Shown: positions 1 through 8,228 of the stretch, in pieces
Position numbering within the stretch: the first letter of the stretch is position 1
Layout of the letters: the number at the start of each line of letters is the position of its first letter
NCBI RefSeq assembly: GCF_016860525.1
Contig: NZ_BNEA01000015.1
Span: 3,100,001 to 3,164,000, forward strand
Direction: 5' to 3'
Length of the DNA stretch: 64,000 nucleotides
Source of the DNA: Streptomyces rubradiris
GTDB taxonomy: Bacteria > Actinomycetota > Actinomycetes > Streptomycetales > Streptomycetaceae
Made by a program: the position numbers and the translations under genes
The notes under the pieces: generated by a model
The model's database searches: none
The model's input: only the letters and a program-made list of their open reading frames with translations
What the model was told of the DNA's origin: nothing

Positions 1-407
1 GCCGTGATCCCGGACAGGTGCAGCACCCGTGCCGCGCGGGCCGCCGTCAGGTCCACGTTCCGTACGGACATCGCGGAGGCGGCCGATCCGGCCCGGTAGT
101 ACGCGACCTCGTGCGCGCCCGTGCCCCGGTCTCCGGCGGTGCGGAAGTACACGCCGGTGGGCCGGCCGGGGTCCCGGCGGACGGCGGTGACGTCGACGCC
201 GTACCCGGCGATCCGTTCCACCAGGTGGTCGCCGAAGCCGTCCGCGCCGACCCGGCTGACCCAGCGGGCCGTGTGCCCGAAGGCGGCCAGGGCGCAGACC
301 ACGTTGGACTCGGCGCCGCCGATGGCCCGGTGGAAGGAGGGGACGTCGGCGAGGCGGCCGGGGTGGCTGGGCAGGAAGGTGACCATGGACTCGCCGAGCG
401 CCGCCAC
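1..407 (-). CDS. PfkB-family carbohydrate kinase (2-keto-3-deoxygluconate kinase-like), 3' end cut by window edge
   Basis: Reading the minus strand from about 460 gives a typical PfkB/ribokinase N-terminus: ALGESMVTFLP, then IGGAESNVVCALAAFG and SRVGADGFGDHLVERI, the conserved sugar-binding and nucleotide-fold start of KdgK-like kinases. These enzymes phosphorylate sugar acids such as 2-keto-3-deoxygluconate. The C-terminal part lies beyond base 1. The start is uncertain: the first ordinary start codon is GTG at 407, eight codons before ATG 386, yet coding-quality sequence continues upstream to a good AGGAG box (about 473-477) with only ATC codons at normal spacing. It is divergent from the PLP enzyme at 591 and probably shares its control region. 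Family call is firm, substrate is inferred. Confidence 0.8.
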   Translation of the reverse strand, partial: MAALGESMVTFLPSHPGRLADVPSFHRAIGGAESNVVCALAAFGHTARWVSRVGADGFGDHLVERIAGYGVDVTAVRRDPGRPTGVYFRTAGDRGTGAHEVAYYRAGSAASAMSVRNVDLTAARAARVLHLSGIT

Positions 408-556
408 GTCCGCGTCCGTGACGGGCCGCGTGGGCGCGACGACCGAGGCGTAAGCAGCGTCGTTGATGATGACTCCTGTCGATCGCCAGGGCGGCGGATC
501 CGTTGACCCGGTGTTCGGCGAGATGCTAGACACCAGTAAGCACTAGACGCAATGGT

Positions 557-575
557 CGTTGCAGAATACGCAACG
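557..575. promoter_or_regulatory. Perfect inverted repeat, candidate operator between kinase and PLP enzyme
   Basis: The arms CGTTGC (557-562) and GCAACG (570-575) are perfect inverted repeats separated by 7 bases, ending 15 bases before the ATG at 591. Position and symmetry suit a dimeric regulator (IclR- or GntR-type regulators are common beside such loci), but no regulator gene is inside the window, so the binder is unknown. Confidence 0.4.
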
Positions 576-590
576 CCTGAGAGGGGCTTC

Positions 591-1862
591 ATGGGCACCG
601 AAGCGCTCACCCGCCTCGCCGAGGAACACGTCGACCACCGCTTCAAGGGCCTCCCGCCGGACGCCTACGGCCTGACGGTCGCCGAGCTGGCCGCCCAGCG
701 CCGCAATCTCTTCCGGGAGGCCGACGGCTTCACCACCCCGGTCCTCGCGCTGTCCGCCGAGCGCCTGGAGCACAACCTCGCGCTGATGGAGACGTACACC
801 ACCCGGCACGGGCTGGCCTTCGCCCCGCACGGCAAGACCTCCATGGCCCCGCAGCTCTTCCACCGCCAGATCGAGCACGGGGCCTGGGGGATCACCCTCG
901 CGGTGCCCCACCAGGTGCGCGTCGCCCGCGCGTTCGGCATCCGGCGGGTCTTCCTCGCCAACGAACTGGTGGACGCCCCCGCCCTGCGCTGGATCGCCGC
1001 CGAACTGGCCGCCGACCCGGACTTCCGGCTCGTCGCCTACGTCGACTCGGTGCGCGGTGTGGAGCTGATGGACGCGGCCCTGCGCGGCTCGGTCCGCCCG
1101 GTGGACGTGGTGGTCGAGCTGGGCGCGGGCGACGGGGCGCGCACCGGGGTGCGTACGGAGGCGGAGGCCGGGGAGGTCGCCGCCGCCGTGGCCGCCGTAC
1201 CGACCCTGCGCCTGGTCGGCGTGGCGGGGTACGAGGGCGAGGTGCCGGAGGCCGATCCCGAGCGGGTGCGGTCGTATCTGCGGCGGCTGGTGGCGCTGGC
1301 CGCCGGGCTGGACCGGGCCGGGCGGTTCGGCGAGGCCGACGAGATCGTGGTGAGCGCGGGCGGCAGCGCCTGGTTCGACGCGGTCACCGATGTCTTCGCC
1401 GACGTTCCGGAACTGTCGAAGCCCGTGCTGAAGCTGCTGCGCTCCGGCGCCTACGTCTCGCACGACGACGGGCACTACCGCAGGATCACCCCGTTCGGCC
1501 GGGTCCCCGAGGAGGGCGCGCTGGAGTCCGCCTTCCGGCTGTGGGCGCAGGTCGTCTCCCGGCCCTCCCCCGAGCAGGCCTTCGCCAACGCGGGCAAGCG
1601 GGACGCGGCCTACGACCTGGACCTGCCGGTCGCCCAGGTGGTACGCCGGGACGGCGAGGAGCGCCCGGCCACCGGCATCACCGTCACCGGGCTGTCCGAC
1701 CAGCACACCTGGCTGCGCACGGCCCCGGGCGCGGACGTCGAGGTGGGCGACCGGATCGGCTTCGGCCTGTCCCACCCGTGCACGTCGTTCGACAAGTGGC
1801 AGCTGATCCCGGTGGCCGAGGCGGACGGCACGGTCGTGGACTACATCCGTACGTTCTTCTAG
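591..1862 (+). CDS. DSD1-like PLP enzyme (D-serine deaminase / D-threonine aldolase family)
   Basis: A 423-residue protein with an alanine-racemase-type N-terminal barrel: the PLP lysine lies in APHGKTSMAP and a C-terminal metal-site motif is visible in LSHPCTSFDKW. This architecture is that of D-serine dehydratases and D-threonine aldolases (amino-acid deaminase annotation), which open D-beta-hydroxy-amino acids in the cytoplasm. The ATG at 591 is preferred because a GAGAGGGG box precedes it; an upstream in-frame start at 552 would overlap the inverted repeat at 557-575. It is followed after 9 bases by the D-aminoacylase and is divergent from the sugar kinase, so the three genes probably serve one catabolic route. 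The exact substrate cannot be read from sequence. Confidence 0.85.
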   Translation: MGTEALTRLAEEHVDHRFKGLPPDAYGLTVAELAAQRRNLFREADGFTTPVLALSAERLEHNLALMETYTTRHGLAFAPHGKTSMAPQLFHRQIEHGAWGITLAVPHQVRVARAFGIRRVFLANELVDAPALRWIAAELAADPDFRLVAYVDSVRGVELMDAALRGSVRPVDVVVELGAGDGARTGVRTEAEAGEVAAAVAAVPTLRLVGVAGYEGEVPEADPERVRSYLRRLVALAAGLDRAGRFGEADEIVVSAGGSAWFDAVTDVFADVPELSKPVLKLLRSGAYVSHDDGHYRRITPFGRVPEEGALESAFRLWAQVVSRPSPEQAFANAGKRDAAYDLDLPVAQVVRRDGEERPATGITVTGLSDQHTWLRTAPGADVEVGDRIGFGLSHPCTSFDKWQLIPVAEADGTVVDYIRTFF

Positions 1863-1871
1863 GAGGCCCAC

Positions 1872-3482
1872 GTGGAGGACCTGGTCATCCGGGACGCCGA
1901 CGTCGTCGACGGCAGCGGGGCGGACGCGTACCGCGCCGATGTCGTGATCGACACGGGCCGCATCGTCTCGATCGTCAAGGAGGCCGCCGCCGCGGGCTGC
2001 CAACGCCCGCGCGCCCGGCGGGAGATCGACGCGGAGGGCCTGGTCCTCTCCCCCGGCTTCATCGACATGCACGCCCACTCCGACCTGGCCCTGCTGCGCG
2101 ACCCCGACCACAGCGCGAAGGCCGCGCAGGGGGTCACGCTGGAGGTCCTCGGCCAGGACGGCCTGTCGTACGCCCCGGTGGACGACCGCACGCTGGAGGA
2201 GGTGCGGCGGGCGATCACCGGGTGGAACGGGTACGGCGACGACATCGACTTCGACTGGCGGTCGGTGGGCGGGTACCTGGACCGGCTGGACCGCGGCATC
2301 GCCGTGAACGCCGCCTACCTGATCCCCCAGGGCACGGTCCGGGCGCTCGTGGTCGGCTGGGAGGACCGCGCGGCCACCCCCGGGGAGCTGGACCGGATGC
2401 GGCGGCTGGTCGCGGAGGGGCTGGAGCAGGGCGCGGTGGGCCTGTCGTCGGGGCTGACGTACACCCCCGGGATGTACGCGCGCGACGCCGAACTGACCGA
2501 GCTGTGCCGGGTGGTGGGCTCCTACGGCGGCTACTACTGCCCGCACCACCGCTCCTACGGCGCCGGCGCGCTGGAGGCGTACGCCGAGATGGTCGCCCTC
2601 ACCCGGGAGGCGGACTGCCCGCTGCACCTGGCGCACGCGACGATGAACTTCGGGGTGAACAAGGGCCGGGCGCCCGAGCTGCTGGCGCTGCTGGACGGGG
2701 CCCTGGAGGCGGGCGCGGACATCACCCTGGACACCTATCCCTACACCCCCGGCTGCACCACCCTCGCCGCGCTGCTGCCGAGCTGGGCGAGCGAGGGCGG
2801 CCCGGAGGAGATCCTGGCCCGGCTCACCGACCCGGCGACGGCCGGGCGGATCCGGCACGACCTGGAGGTCACCGGCTCGGACGGCTGCCACGGCGTGCCG
2901 GTGGAGTGGGAGACGATCGAGATCTCGGGGGTGAGCGACCCGGCCCTCGGCGACTTCGTGGGCCGTACCGTCCGGGAGTCGGCGGACCTGCGCGGCGAGG
3001 CCCCCTGGGAAACCGCCCGCCGGCTGCTGGTGCGGGACCGGCTCGGTACGACGATCCTCCAGCACGTGGGCCACGAGGAGAACGTCCGCGCGATCATGCG
3101 GCATCCGGCGCACACCGGCGGCTCCGACGGCATCCTGCGCGGCAGCAAGCCGCACCCGCGGGCGTACGGCACGTTCCCGCGCTACCTCGGCCACTACGTG
3201 CGGGAGTTGGGGGTGCTGACGCTGGAGGAGTGCGTGGCCCACCTCACCTCCCGGCCGGCGGCGCGGCTGCGGCTGCCGGACCGCGGGCTGGTGCGCGAGG
3301 GGTACCGGGCCGACCTGGTGCTGTTCGACCCGCGGACGGTCGCGCCCGGCGCCACCTTCGCCGAGCCGCGCCGGCTGCCGACCGGAATACCGTACGTGCT
3401 GGTCGACGGCCGGTTCGTCATCGAGGACGGCCGGCGGACGGATGCCCTGCCGGGCCGGTCCGTCCGCCGTACACCGCTGTGA
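1872..3482 (+). CDS. N-acyl-D-amino-acid deacylase (D-aminoacylase, amidohydrolase superfamily)
   Basis: A 536-residue amidohydrolase beginning with the small beta-sandwich segment (LVIRDADVVDGSG) and continuing into the TIM barrel with the metal motif FIDMHAHSDL. Further family blocks are SSGLTYTPG, PHHRSYG, a long catalytic domain and a C-terminal sandwich (YRADLVLFDP). Length and motifs match D-aminoacylases, which release free D-amino acids from N-acyl derivatives. The GTG start at 1872 sits just after an AGGAGG box at the stop codon of the upstream PLP enzyme, indicating translational coupling; a deacylase followed by a D-amino-acid-consuming enzyme is a coherent pair. The exact acyl-amino acid is unknown. 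Confidence 0.9.
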   Translation: MEDLVIRDADVVDGSGADAYRADVVIDTGRIVSIVKEAAAAGCQRPRARREIDAEGLVLSPGFIDMHAHSDLALLRDPDHSAKAAQGVTLEVLGQDGLSYAPVDDRTLEEVRRAITGWNGYGDDIDFDWRSVGGYLDRLDRGIAVNAAYLIPQGTVRALVVGWEDRAATPGELDRMRRLVAEGLEQGAVGLSSGLTYTPGMYARDAELTELCRVVGSYGGYYCPHHRSYGAGALEAYAEMVALTREADCPLHLAHATMNFGVNKGRAPELLALLDGALEAGADITLDTYPYTPGCTTLAALLPSWASEGGPEEILARLTDPATAGRIRHDLEVTGSDGCHGVPVEWETIEISGVSDPALGDFVGRTVRESADLRGEAPWETARRLLVRDRLGTTILQHVGHEENVRAIMRHPAHTGGSDGILRGSKPHPRAYGTFPRYLGHYVRELGVLTLEECVAHLTSRPAARLRLPDRGLVREGYRADLVLFDPRTVAPGATFAEPRRLPTGIPYVLVDGRFVIEDGRRTDALPGRSVRRTPL

Positions 3483-3489
3483 ACCGCGT

Positions 3490-4353
3490 CTACGGCTTGG
3501 GCAGCGTGCAACCGGCGGCGCTCAGGTTGAGCCTGTTGCCGGTGGTGAAGCAGGCCGGGATGTTGTAGGTCTGCTGGGCGTAGTTGATGCCCTGGCGGAC
3601 GGTGACGTTGCCGCTCGCGTCGACCTCGCACGGGTTGTTCACCGTGCACCGCTCGCCGTCCTCGTTGCCGGTGTTGTTGACGGCGACGACCTTGCCGGTG
3701 GTGGCGTCTATCACCGGGGAACCCGAGGTGCCGCCGATGGTGTTGCAGGCGGAGGTGTAGCGGACCGAGTCCTTGAAGGTCCAGTCGCCCTCCTTCAGCC
3801 GGTACACGAACCCGTCGACGTTGCAGGAGTAGATCCGCTTCCAGTAGCCGGAGACCACCTTGATGGCGGTGCCGGCCACCGGGTGGGTGTCCTGCACGGT
3901 GAGCGGGCTGATGCCGTACGAGCTCTTGATCGCCGCGTACGTGGTGGTGGTGCGGTAGATCGTGACGTCCGTGTCGGTCATGGTCGAGTAGACGATCTGG
4001 TTCGCACGGAGGGTGGCGATCTTGGTGCCGGCGGAGTTCAGCAGGCCGAAGGTACGGCTGGAGGACTGGCCGGTGATGACCTGGCCGGCGCTCGGCATGC
4101 CGGTCTCCAGGCAGTGGCCGTTGGTCAGCACGAGGGCCGGGTCGGTGTCGGCGGAGCCCGGGAAGCGGATGACGGAGCCGGAGCAGTTGCTGAGCGAGAC
4201 GGTGCCGGCGAAGTCGACGGTGACCGCGGCGGCCTTGGCGGAGTGCGGGGCGGTGGTCTGCGGGGCGGAGCTGTGCGGGGCGGCCAGCGCCGGGGTGGCG
4301 CCCAGGCCGACGGTCGCCACGGCCGAGAGCGCGGCAAGGAGAGGCTTGTTCAC
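3490..4353 (-). CDS. Secreted trypsin-like serine protease
   Basis: A 287-residue exported protease. From the GTG start at 4353 there is a signal peptide (VNKPLLAALS... with ATPALAAP as a likely cleavage region) followed by a chymotrypsin-fold domain. Catalytic residues are visible: His80 in LTNGHC, Asp129 in DTDVTIY and Ser210 in GGTSGSP. Several cysteines (57, 81, 177, 203, 236, 242, 268, 282) could form disulfides outside the cell. A longer reading frame begins upstream at 4527, but the GTG has a GAGGGG ribosome site and directly starts the signal peptide, so it is preferred. The substrate is unknown. It stands alone, convergent with the D-aminoacylase. Confidence 0.88.
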   Translation of the reverse strand: MNKPLLAALSAVATVGLGATPALAAPHSSAPQTTAPHSAKAAAVTVDFAGTVSLSNCSGSVIRFPGSADTDPALVLTNGHCLETGMPSAGQVITGQSSSRTFGLLNSAGTKIATLRANQIVYSTMTDTDVTIYRTTTTYAAIKSSYGISPLTVQDTHPVAGTAIKVVSGYWKRIYSCNVDGFVYRLKEGDWTFKDSVRYTSACNTIGGTSGSPVIDATTGKVVAVNNTGNEDGERCTVNNPCEVDASGNVTVRQGINYAQQTYNIPACFTTGNRLNLSAAGCTLPKP

Positions 4354-4739
4354 GTGGGGGTCCCCTCTTACGACGGGGGCGACCGGAGGTTGTCCGGCCG
4401 CCCACACGGTTGTCATGCGCATTGTCGGCAGCACGGAAGGGTGCCGACAAGAAGCCACGACAGGCCATAGGGGTTTCCCTCGGACCGCACACCGGAGGTT
4501 TGCGCCGGCCGTGGGGGGGGCGTTCACACCGGGAGGGGGGACGGTGGGGGGATCGGGTCTGCCGTGTGACGGGGAAGCACGTCAGCCAGGCGACGAAGGA
4601 TCAGGTCGACTGCGGGACAGGGGATCACCTCGGCCTCGCGACGAAGATTCCGTCAAGCCGGGTGACGGCGGCTCCGCCGAGTCGCGCGAGGGGGGTTCCT
4701 GGCCGCGCGACGGAAGTCCCGCCGGGTGTGGCGGTCGGC
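4354..4739. other. Non-coding stretch upstream of the secreted protease
   Basis: No convincing gene lies between the protease start and the DUF1707 gene. The only clear structure is an inverted repeat with 9-bp perfect arms, TTGTCGGCA (4422-4430) and TGCCGACAA (4442-4450), in the presumed leader or promoter of the protease. The rest is low-complexity, GC-rich sequence with short repeats around GCGACG between about 4580 and 4720. Confidence 0.4.
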
Positions 4740-5348
4740 TCACTTCCGGCGCGACGTGGTGACGACGGCTCCGAACAGGGCGAGGCCCTTGACGACGACA
4801 CGCGGGGCGGCCGGACCGGCCGTGTCACGCCGCGCCCGTGCCTCGCGTCCGCCGAACACCCCGAACAGACCGAACCCCCTGACCTGGAGGTCGATGTCGT
4901 CCGGCACCACGATCTCGGTGCCGCCCCACAGGGCCACGGCCCGGATCACCGTCTCCGGCGCGGCGAAACGGGCCTCGGTCAGGTCGAGCCGGCCGCCGCC
5001 CCACATCGACCAGGCGGTGAACCGGGGCGGCACGACCCACCCGCCGTCCCGCCGGAACCCGCCGAACACGCCGAGCGCGAACCCGGACGCCGGTGCGCCG
5101 TCCCCCACTGCCGCGTCCCTGGGCCCGGGCGCGGGCAATCCGCTCCCGGCAGCCCGCAGTTCGCCCCGCGTCCGGGCGGCGTAGATCCGGTCGAGCCGGC
5201 CGTCGAGCTCGTCCAGCGGCAGCCGGCCGTCCGCCACGGCGTCCCGCACCCGCTCGACGACCCGCTCCCGCTCCTCCTCGGAGACGAGCACGTCGCGACC
5301 GGGTCCCGCCTGCCCGGCACGGTCGGGGCCGTACGCATGTTCACCCAT
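4740..5348 (-). CDS. DUF1707 / LiaF-like domain protein
   Basis: A 202-residue protein. The N-terminal 60 residues (SEEERERVVERVRDAVADGRL, then LDELDGRLDRIYAARTRGEL) are a classic DUF1707 SHOCT-like module, common in actinobacteria. The C-terminal half, with VALWGGTEIVVPDDI and GFGLFGVFGG, is a beta-rich LiaF/DUF2154-like domain typical of cell-envelope stress proteins. No membrane helix is evident. The ATG at 5348 follows GGGAGAG and starts just before the domain, whereas the longer frame to 5420 adds unrelated residues. Function unknown; a role in envelope sensing is inference from the domain pair. Confidence 0.85.
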   Translation of the reverse strand: MGEHAYGPDRAGQAGPGRDVLVSEEERERVVERVRDAVADGRLPLDELDGRLDRIYAARTRGELRAAGSGLPAPGPRDAAVGDGAPASGFALGVFGGFRRDGGWVVPPRFTAWSMWGGGRLDLTEARFAAPETVIRAVALWGGTEIVVPDDIDLQVRGFGLFGVFGGREARARRDTAGPAAPRVVVKGLALFGAVVTTSRRK

Positions 5349-5444
5349 GGGGACACTCTCCCATGTGGGCAACTCCCTTGGACGGCACAGCCGTTGGGCG
5401 CGCGGGACGCCGTACTGCACACAGAGAGCCGGACGCGCCCCTGC

Positions 5445-6215
5445 TCACTCCGTCCAGCGAGGCCACCTATGGCCGCCGTGGCCGTGGTGGGGGCCGCCCG
5501 GGCGGTAGGTCCGCGAGGCGGTGGGTGATGCGGTGGGCGAGGCCGTGGGGGCGGCGGACCGGGTGACAGAGGGCTCGGTGGTGGCCGGCCGGCCGCCGTC
5601 GGGGCCGCTCGCGGTGGTGCTCGGGCGCGGGGCGGCGGGGCGGGCGGGCGCGCTCGACGGCACGGCCACGGCGGGGCGGGTCGCGGTGGCCGGAGCCGAC
5701 GCGGGCGGCGCGGTGGTGGGCACGGCAGCACCGGCGCCCGCGCCGCCCGTGCCCTCGCCTTCGCCGTCCGTGCCGTCGTCGTGCTTCGTGGGGGCGTCGG
5801 CGGTCCGGCCGCCGCCGGCGTGGCGGGACCCGTCCGGGGAGCCGGAACCGGACAGCGCGGCGATCACCGCGACGGTGCCGGCCACCGCCGCGAGGGCACC
5901 GCCGCCGACCACCGCGCGCCGGCGTCCGCCCGCGCGCCGCCGCGCCCGCCCACGCCCGGCCCGGCGCGCCCCGGCCCCCGCGAGTTCCGGCGGCGCGGGC
6001 TCGGCCGGGCCGCCGGGCACCCCGGCCACCGGAGGCAGCTCGCGTGTCGCGTCGTAGTCGTTCTGCCAGCCGTGCGCGGCGGCCGGGTCGGCGTACTGCT
6101 CGTACGCGGGGGCCGGAGCCGGCAGCGGGTGGTACACGTTCGGCCGGACACCGAGCGCGCCGCCCGCTCCCTGCGGCACGTGCGCCTCCGCTTCGTACTC
6201 CCGTTCCGTGGACAT
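5445..6215 (-). CDS. Single-pass membrane protein with Pro/Thr/Ala-rich extracellular tail
   Basis: A 256-residue protein without a recognised domain. The N-terminal half is hydrophilic and ends in an Arg-rich block ([17 protein letters not shown]), followed by one hydrophobic helix (AVVGGGALAAVAGTVAVIAAL). The remainder is a low-complexity tail rich in Pro, Thr, Ser and Ala, ending in His/Gly-rich residues. This suggests a type II membrane protein with a flexible outside region. The ATG at 6215 is chosen because it begins the conserved-looking N-terminus, while the upstream frame runs into the alaA promoter. It is divergent from the aminotransferase. Function unknown. Confidence 0.65.
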   Translation of the reverse strand: MSTEREYEAEAHVPQGAGGALGVRPNVYHPLPAPAPAYEQYADPAAAHGWQNDYDATRELPPVAGVPGGPAEPAPPELAGAGARRAGRGRARRRAGGRRRAVVGGGALAAVAGTVAVIAALSGSGSPDGSRHAGGGRTADAPTKHDDGTDGEGEGTGGAGAGAAVPTTAPPASAPATATRPAVAVPSSAPARPAAPRPSTTASGPDGGRPATTEPSVTRSAAPTASPTASPTASRTYRPGGPHHGHGGHRWPRWTE

Positions 6216-6326
6216 GTCAGCGGATTCTAGGGACGCAAGACCCCTGGAAGACATTCGGCGGCGCCCTCCGGGCATCCCCGTGTCCCGGGTGGTGGAAAAC
6301 ACCGCCCATGAGGCACGAGGGGGCCG

Positions 6327-6332
6327 TAAGCT
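6327..6332 (+). promoter_or_regulatory. -10 box of a probable leaderless promoter for the aminotransferase
   Basis: TAAGCT fits the actinomycete -10 pattern TANNNT and lies 7 bases before the ATG at 6340, with no ribosome site between. This spacing predicts that transcription starts at or next to the start codon. Confidence 0.5.
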
Positions 6333-6339
6333 CACGGAC

Positions 6340-7551
6340 ATGCAGGTGATCCAGTCGACCAAGCTCGCCAACGTCTGTTACGAGATCCGGGGCCCGGTTC
6401 TCGAAGAGGCCATGCGGCTGGAGGCGGCGGGCCATCGCATCCTCAAGCTCAACACCGGCAACCCGGCCGCCTTCGGCTTCGAGTGCCCCCCGGAGATCCT
6501 GGAGGACATCCTCCGCAACGTCTCCACGGCGCACGGCTACGGCGACGCCAAGGGTCTGCTCGCCGCCCGCCGCGCGGTCGTGATGCACAACCAGACCATC
6601 GGCATCGAGACGGACGTCGAGCACGTCTTCATCGGCAACGGCGTCTCCGAGCTGATCGTGATGGCGATGCAGGCCCTGCTGGACGACGGCGACGAGGTCC
6701 TGGTGCCGGCCCCGGACTATCCGCTGTGGACGGCGGCCGTCTCCCTGTCCGGGGGAACGGCGGTGCACTACCGCTGCGACGAGCAGTCCGACTGGATGCC
6801 CGACCTGGCCGACATAGAGCGCAAGGTCACCGACCGCACCAAGGCGATCGTCATCATCAACCCGAACAACCCCACGGGCGCGGTGTACGACGCGGGGGTG
6901 CTCAAGGGGCTGACGGACATCGCCCGCCGGCACAACCTGCTGGTCTGCTCGGACGAGATCTACGACAAGATCCTCTACGACGGCACCACGCACACCCCGA
7001 CCGCGAAGGTCGCCCCCGATCTGCTCACCCTCACCTTCAACGGCATGTCGAAGGCGTACCGGGTGGCCGGCTACCGCGTCGGCTGGATGTCGGTCTCCGG
7101 CCCGCGCGCCCACGCCGACTCCTACATCGAGGGCCTGACGATCCTGGCGAACATGCGGCTGTGCGCCAACATGCCGGGTCAGCACGGGGTGGTCGCCGCG
7201 CTCGGCGGGCGTCAGTCGATCAACGACCTGGTGCTGCCGGGCGGGCGGCTGAAGGAGCAGATGGACGTCGCCTACGACCTGCTCACCTCGATCCCGGGCG
7301 TCAGCTGCGTACGGCCCAAGGGCGCGCTGTACCTCTTCCCCCGGCTCGACCCGAAGGTCTTCAAGGTCAAGGACGACCGGCAGCTGGTCCTGGACCTGCT
7401 GCGGCAGGAGAAGATCATGGTCGTCCACGGCACCGGCTTCAACTGGCCGGAGCCCGATCACTTCCGGGTGGTGACCCTGCCGACGGTCGGCGACCTCCGG
7501 GACGCCGTCACCCGCATCGGCACCTTCCTGGACGGATACGGCCAGCCGTAA
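6340..7551 (+). CDS. Class I/II PLP-dependent aminotransferase (AlaA-like)
   Basis: A 403-residue fold-type I aminotransferase. Visible family features are LNTGNPAAFGFECPPEI near the N-terminus, the INPNNPTGAVYD substrate/PLP loop, the SDEIYDK aspartate block, and the Schiff-base lysine Lys238 in FNGMSKAYRVAGYRVGW. The similarity pattern is that of AlaA/alanine-glutamate transaminases making alanine from pyruvate. The longer frame to 6208 is rejected because a TANNNT -10 box sits 7 bases before ATG 6340. It is divergent from the membrane protein at 5445-6215 and stands alone. Confidence 0.9.
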   Translation: MQVIQSTKLANVCYEIRGPVLEEAMRLEAAGHRILKLNTGNPAAFGFECPPEILEDILRNVSTAHGYGDAKGLLAARRAVVMHNQTIGIETDVEHVFIGNGVSELIVMAMQALLDDGDEVLVPAPDYPLWTAAVSLSGGTAVHYRCDEQSDWMPDLADIERKVTDRTKAIVIINPNNPTGAVYDAGVLKGLTDIARRHNLLVCSDEIYDKILYDGTTHTPTAKVAPDLLTLTFNGMSKAYRVAGYRVGWMSVSGPRAHADSYIEGLTILANMRLCANMPGQHGVVAALGGRQSINDLVLPGGRLKEQMDVAYDLLTSIPGVSCVRPKGALYLFPRLDPKVFKVKDDRQLVLDLLRQEKIMVVHGTGFNWPEPDHFRVVTLPTVGDLRDAVTRIGTFLDGYGQP

Positions 7552-7639
7552 CCGGCGGACCGCGTTCCGTGACTCGAATCAACTTTAGACGAAATCCAAT
7601 GTAGGATGGTTTCCTGTCAGAGCACAGGAGGCCATCCCC

Positions 7640-8056
7640 ATGTACGAACCGATCCGCTCCAAGTCGGTCCACAGCACGATGGCCGGCACCTCCTGCGACT
7701 TCCCCCACCGGTCGCGCGAGGAGGAGCTGGACATCCAGCTCGCCGGACACCTCGCCGCGCTGCTCGCGGTCACCGACGAACTGCGCGCCCTGACCCCGTC
7801 CGCCGACCTGGACACCGCCGCGGAACGCCTCGCGGCCCAGGTGGCCCGGCTGCGCGGCGGCCGTACGCCGCTGCGCGCGGCACCGGCCGCGGCGGGCGAC
7901 CCGGCCGCACTGCACCGGCGGGCGCACACGCTCGCCGGACGCGCCCTCGTGGTCGCCGCCTCCCGCGCGGACACCGCCGTGGCGATCCTCACGGCCGAGC
8001 GGATGGACGCCCACGCCGCCGGGACCGACCCGAAGACGCTCAGCCCGGCCCACTGA
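7640..8056 (+). CDS. Small conserved Streptomyces protein (SCO4983-type)
   Basis: A 138-residue soluble protein. After a short N-terminus it contains two helical stretches (EEELDIQLAGHLAALLAVTD and LHRRAHTLAGRALVVAASR) separated by an Ala/Arg-rich linker. It resembles the small family I remember as SCO4983 in S. coelicolor, close to the PEP carboxykinase gene, which agrees with pckG being the next intact gene here. A CAGGAGG site precedes the ATG. Function unknown. It ends before a strong terminator hairpin at 8083-8120, so it is probably monocistronic. Confidence 0.7.
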   Translation: MYEPIRSKSVHSTMAGTSCDFPHRSREEELDIQLAGHLAALLAVTDELRALTPSADLDTAAERLAAQVARLRGGRTPLRAAPAAAGDPAALHRRAHTLAGRALVVAASRADTAVAILTAERMDAHAAGTDPKTLSPAH

Positions 8057-8082
8057 CCCCGCCGAGGGGTCCCCCTGTCGGC

Positions 8083-8120
8083 CCCGGTCCGCGCGCACCC
8101 GCAGCGACGCGCGGACCGGG
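8083..8120 (+). terminator. Hairpin terminator downstream of the small conserved gene
   Basis: A perfect 13-bp stem (8083-8095 with 8108-8120) and a 12-base loop, 26 bases after the stop codon at 8056. There is no U-tract, which is normal for Streptomyces terminators. Confidence 0.6.
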
Positions 8121-8228
8121 CGCCATCCACCTCACCGCCGGCTCCGGCCGGTGCCTTCGCCGCGCCCGGTACACCTCCGGGAGCAGGCAGCACGGAACAC
8201 GAACGGACGGCCGTCCCGCGCGCCGCGG

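Noticed and set aside
543..3242. Very long minus-strand open frame (899 codons) opposite the PLP-enzyme and D-aminoacylase genes
   Set aside because: Repetitive Arg/Gly/Ala/Val composition with no domain; it is the antisense shadow created by high third-position GC of the real genes.
7585..7607. Promoter-like TTAGAC and TAGGAT before the small SCO4983-type gene
   Set aside because: The spacing between the hexamers is 11 bases, too short; TCAACT at 7579 gives a 17-base spacer to TAGGAT but is a poor -35 match, so no promoter was listed.
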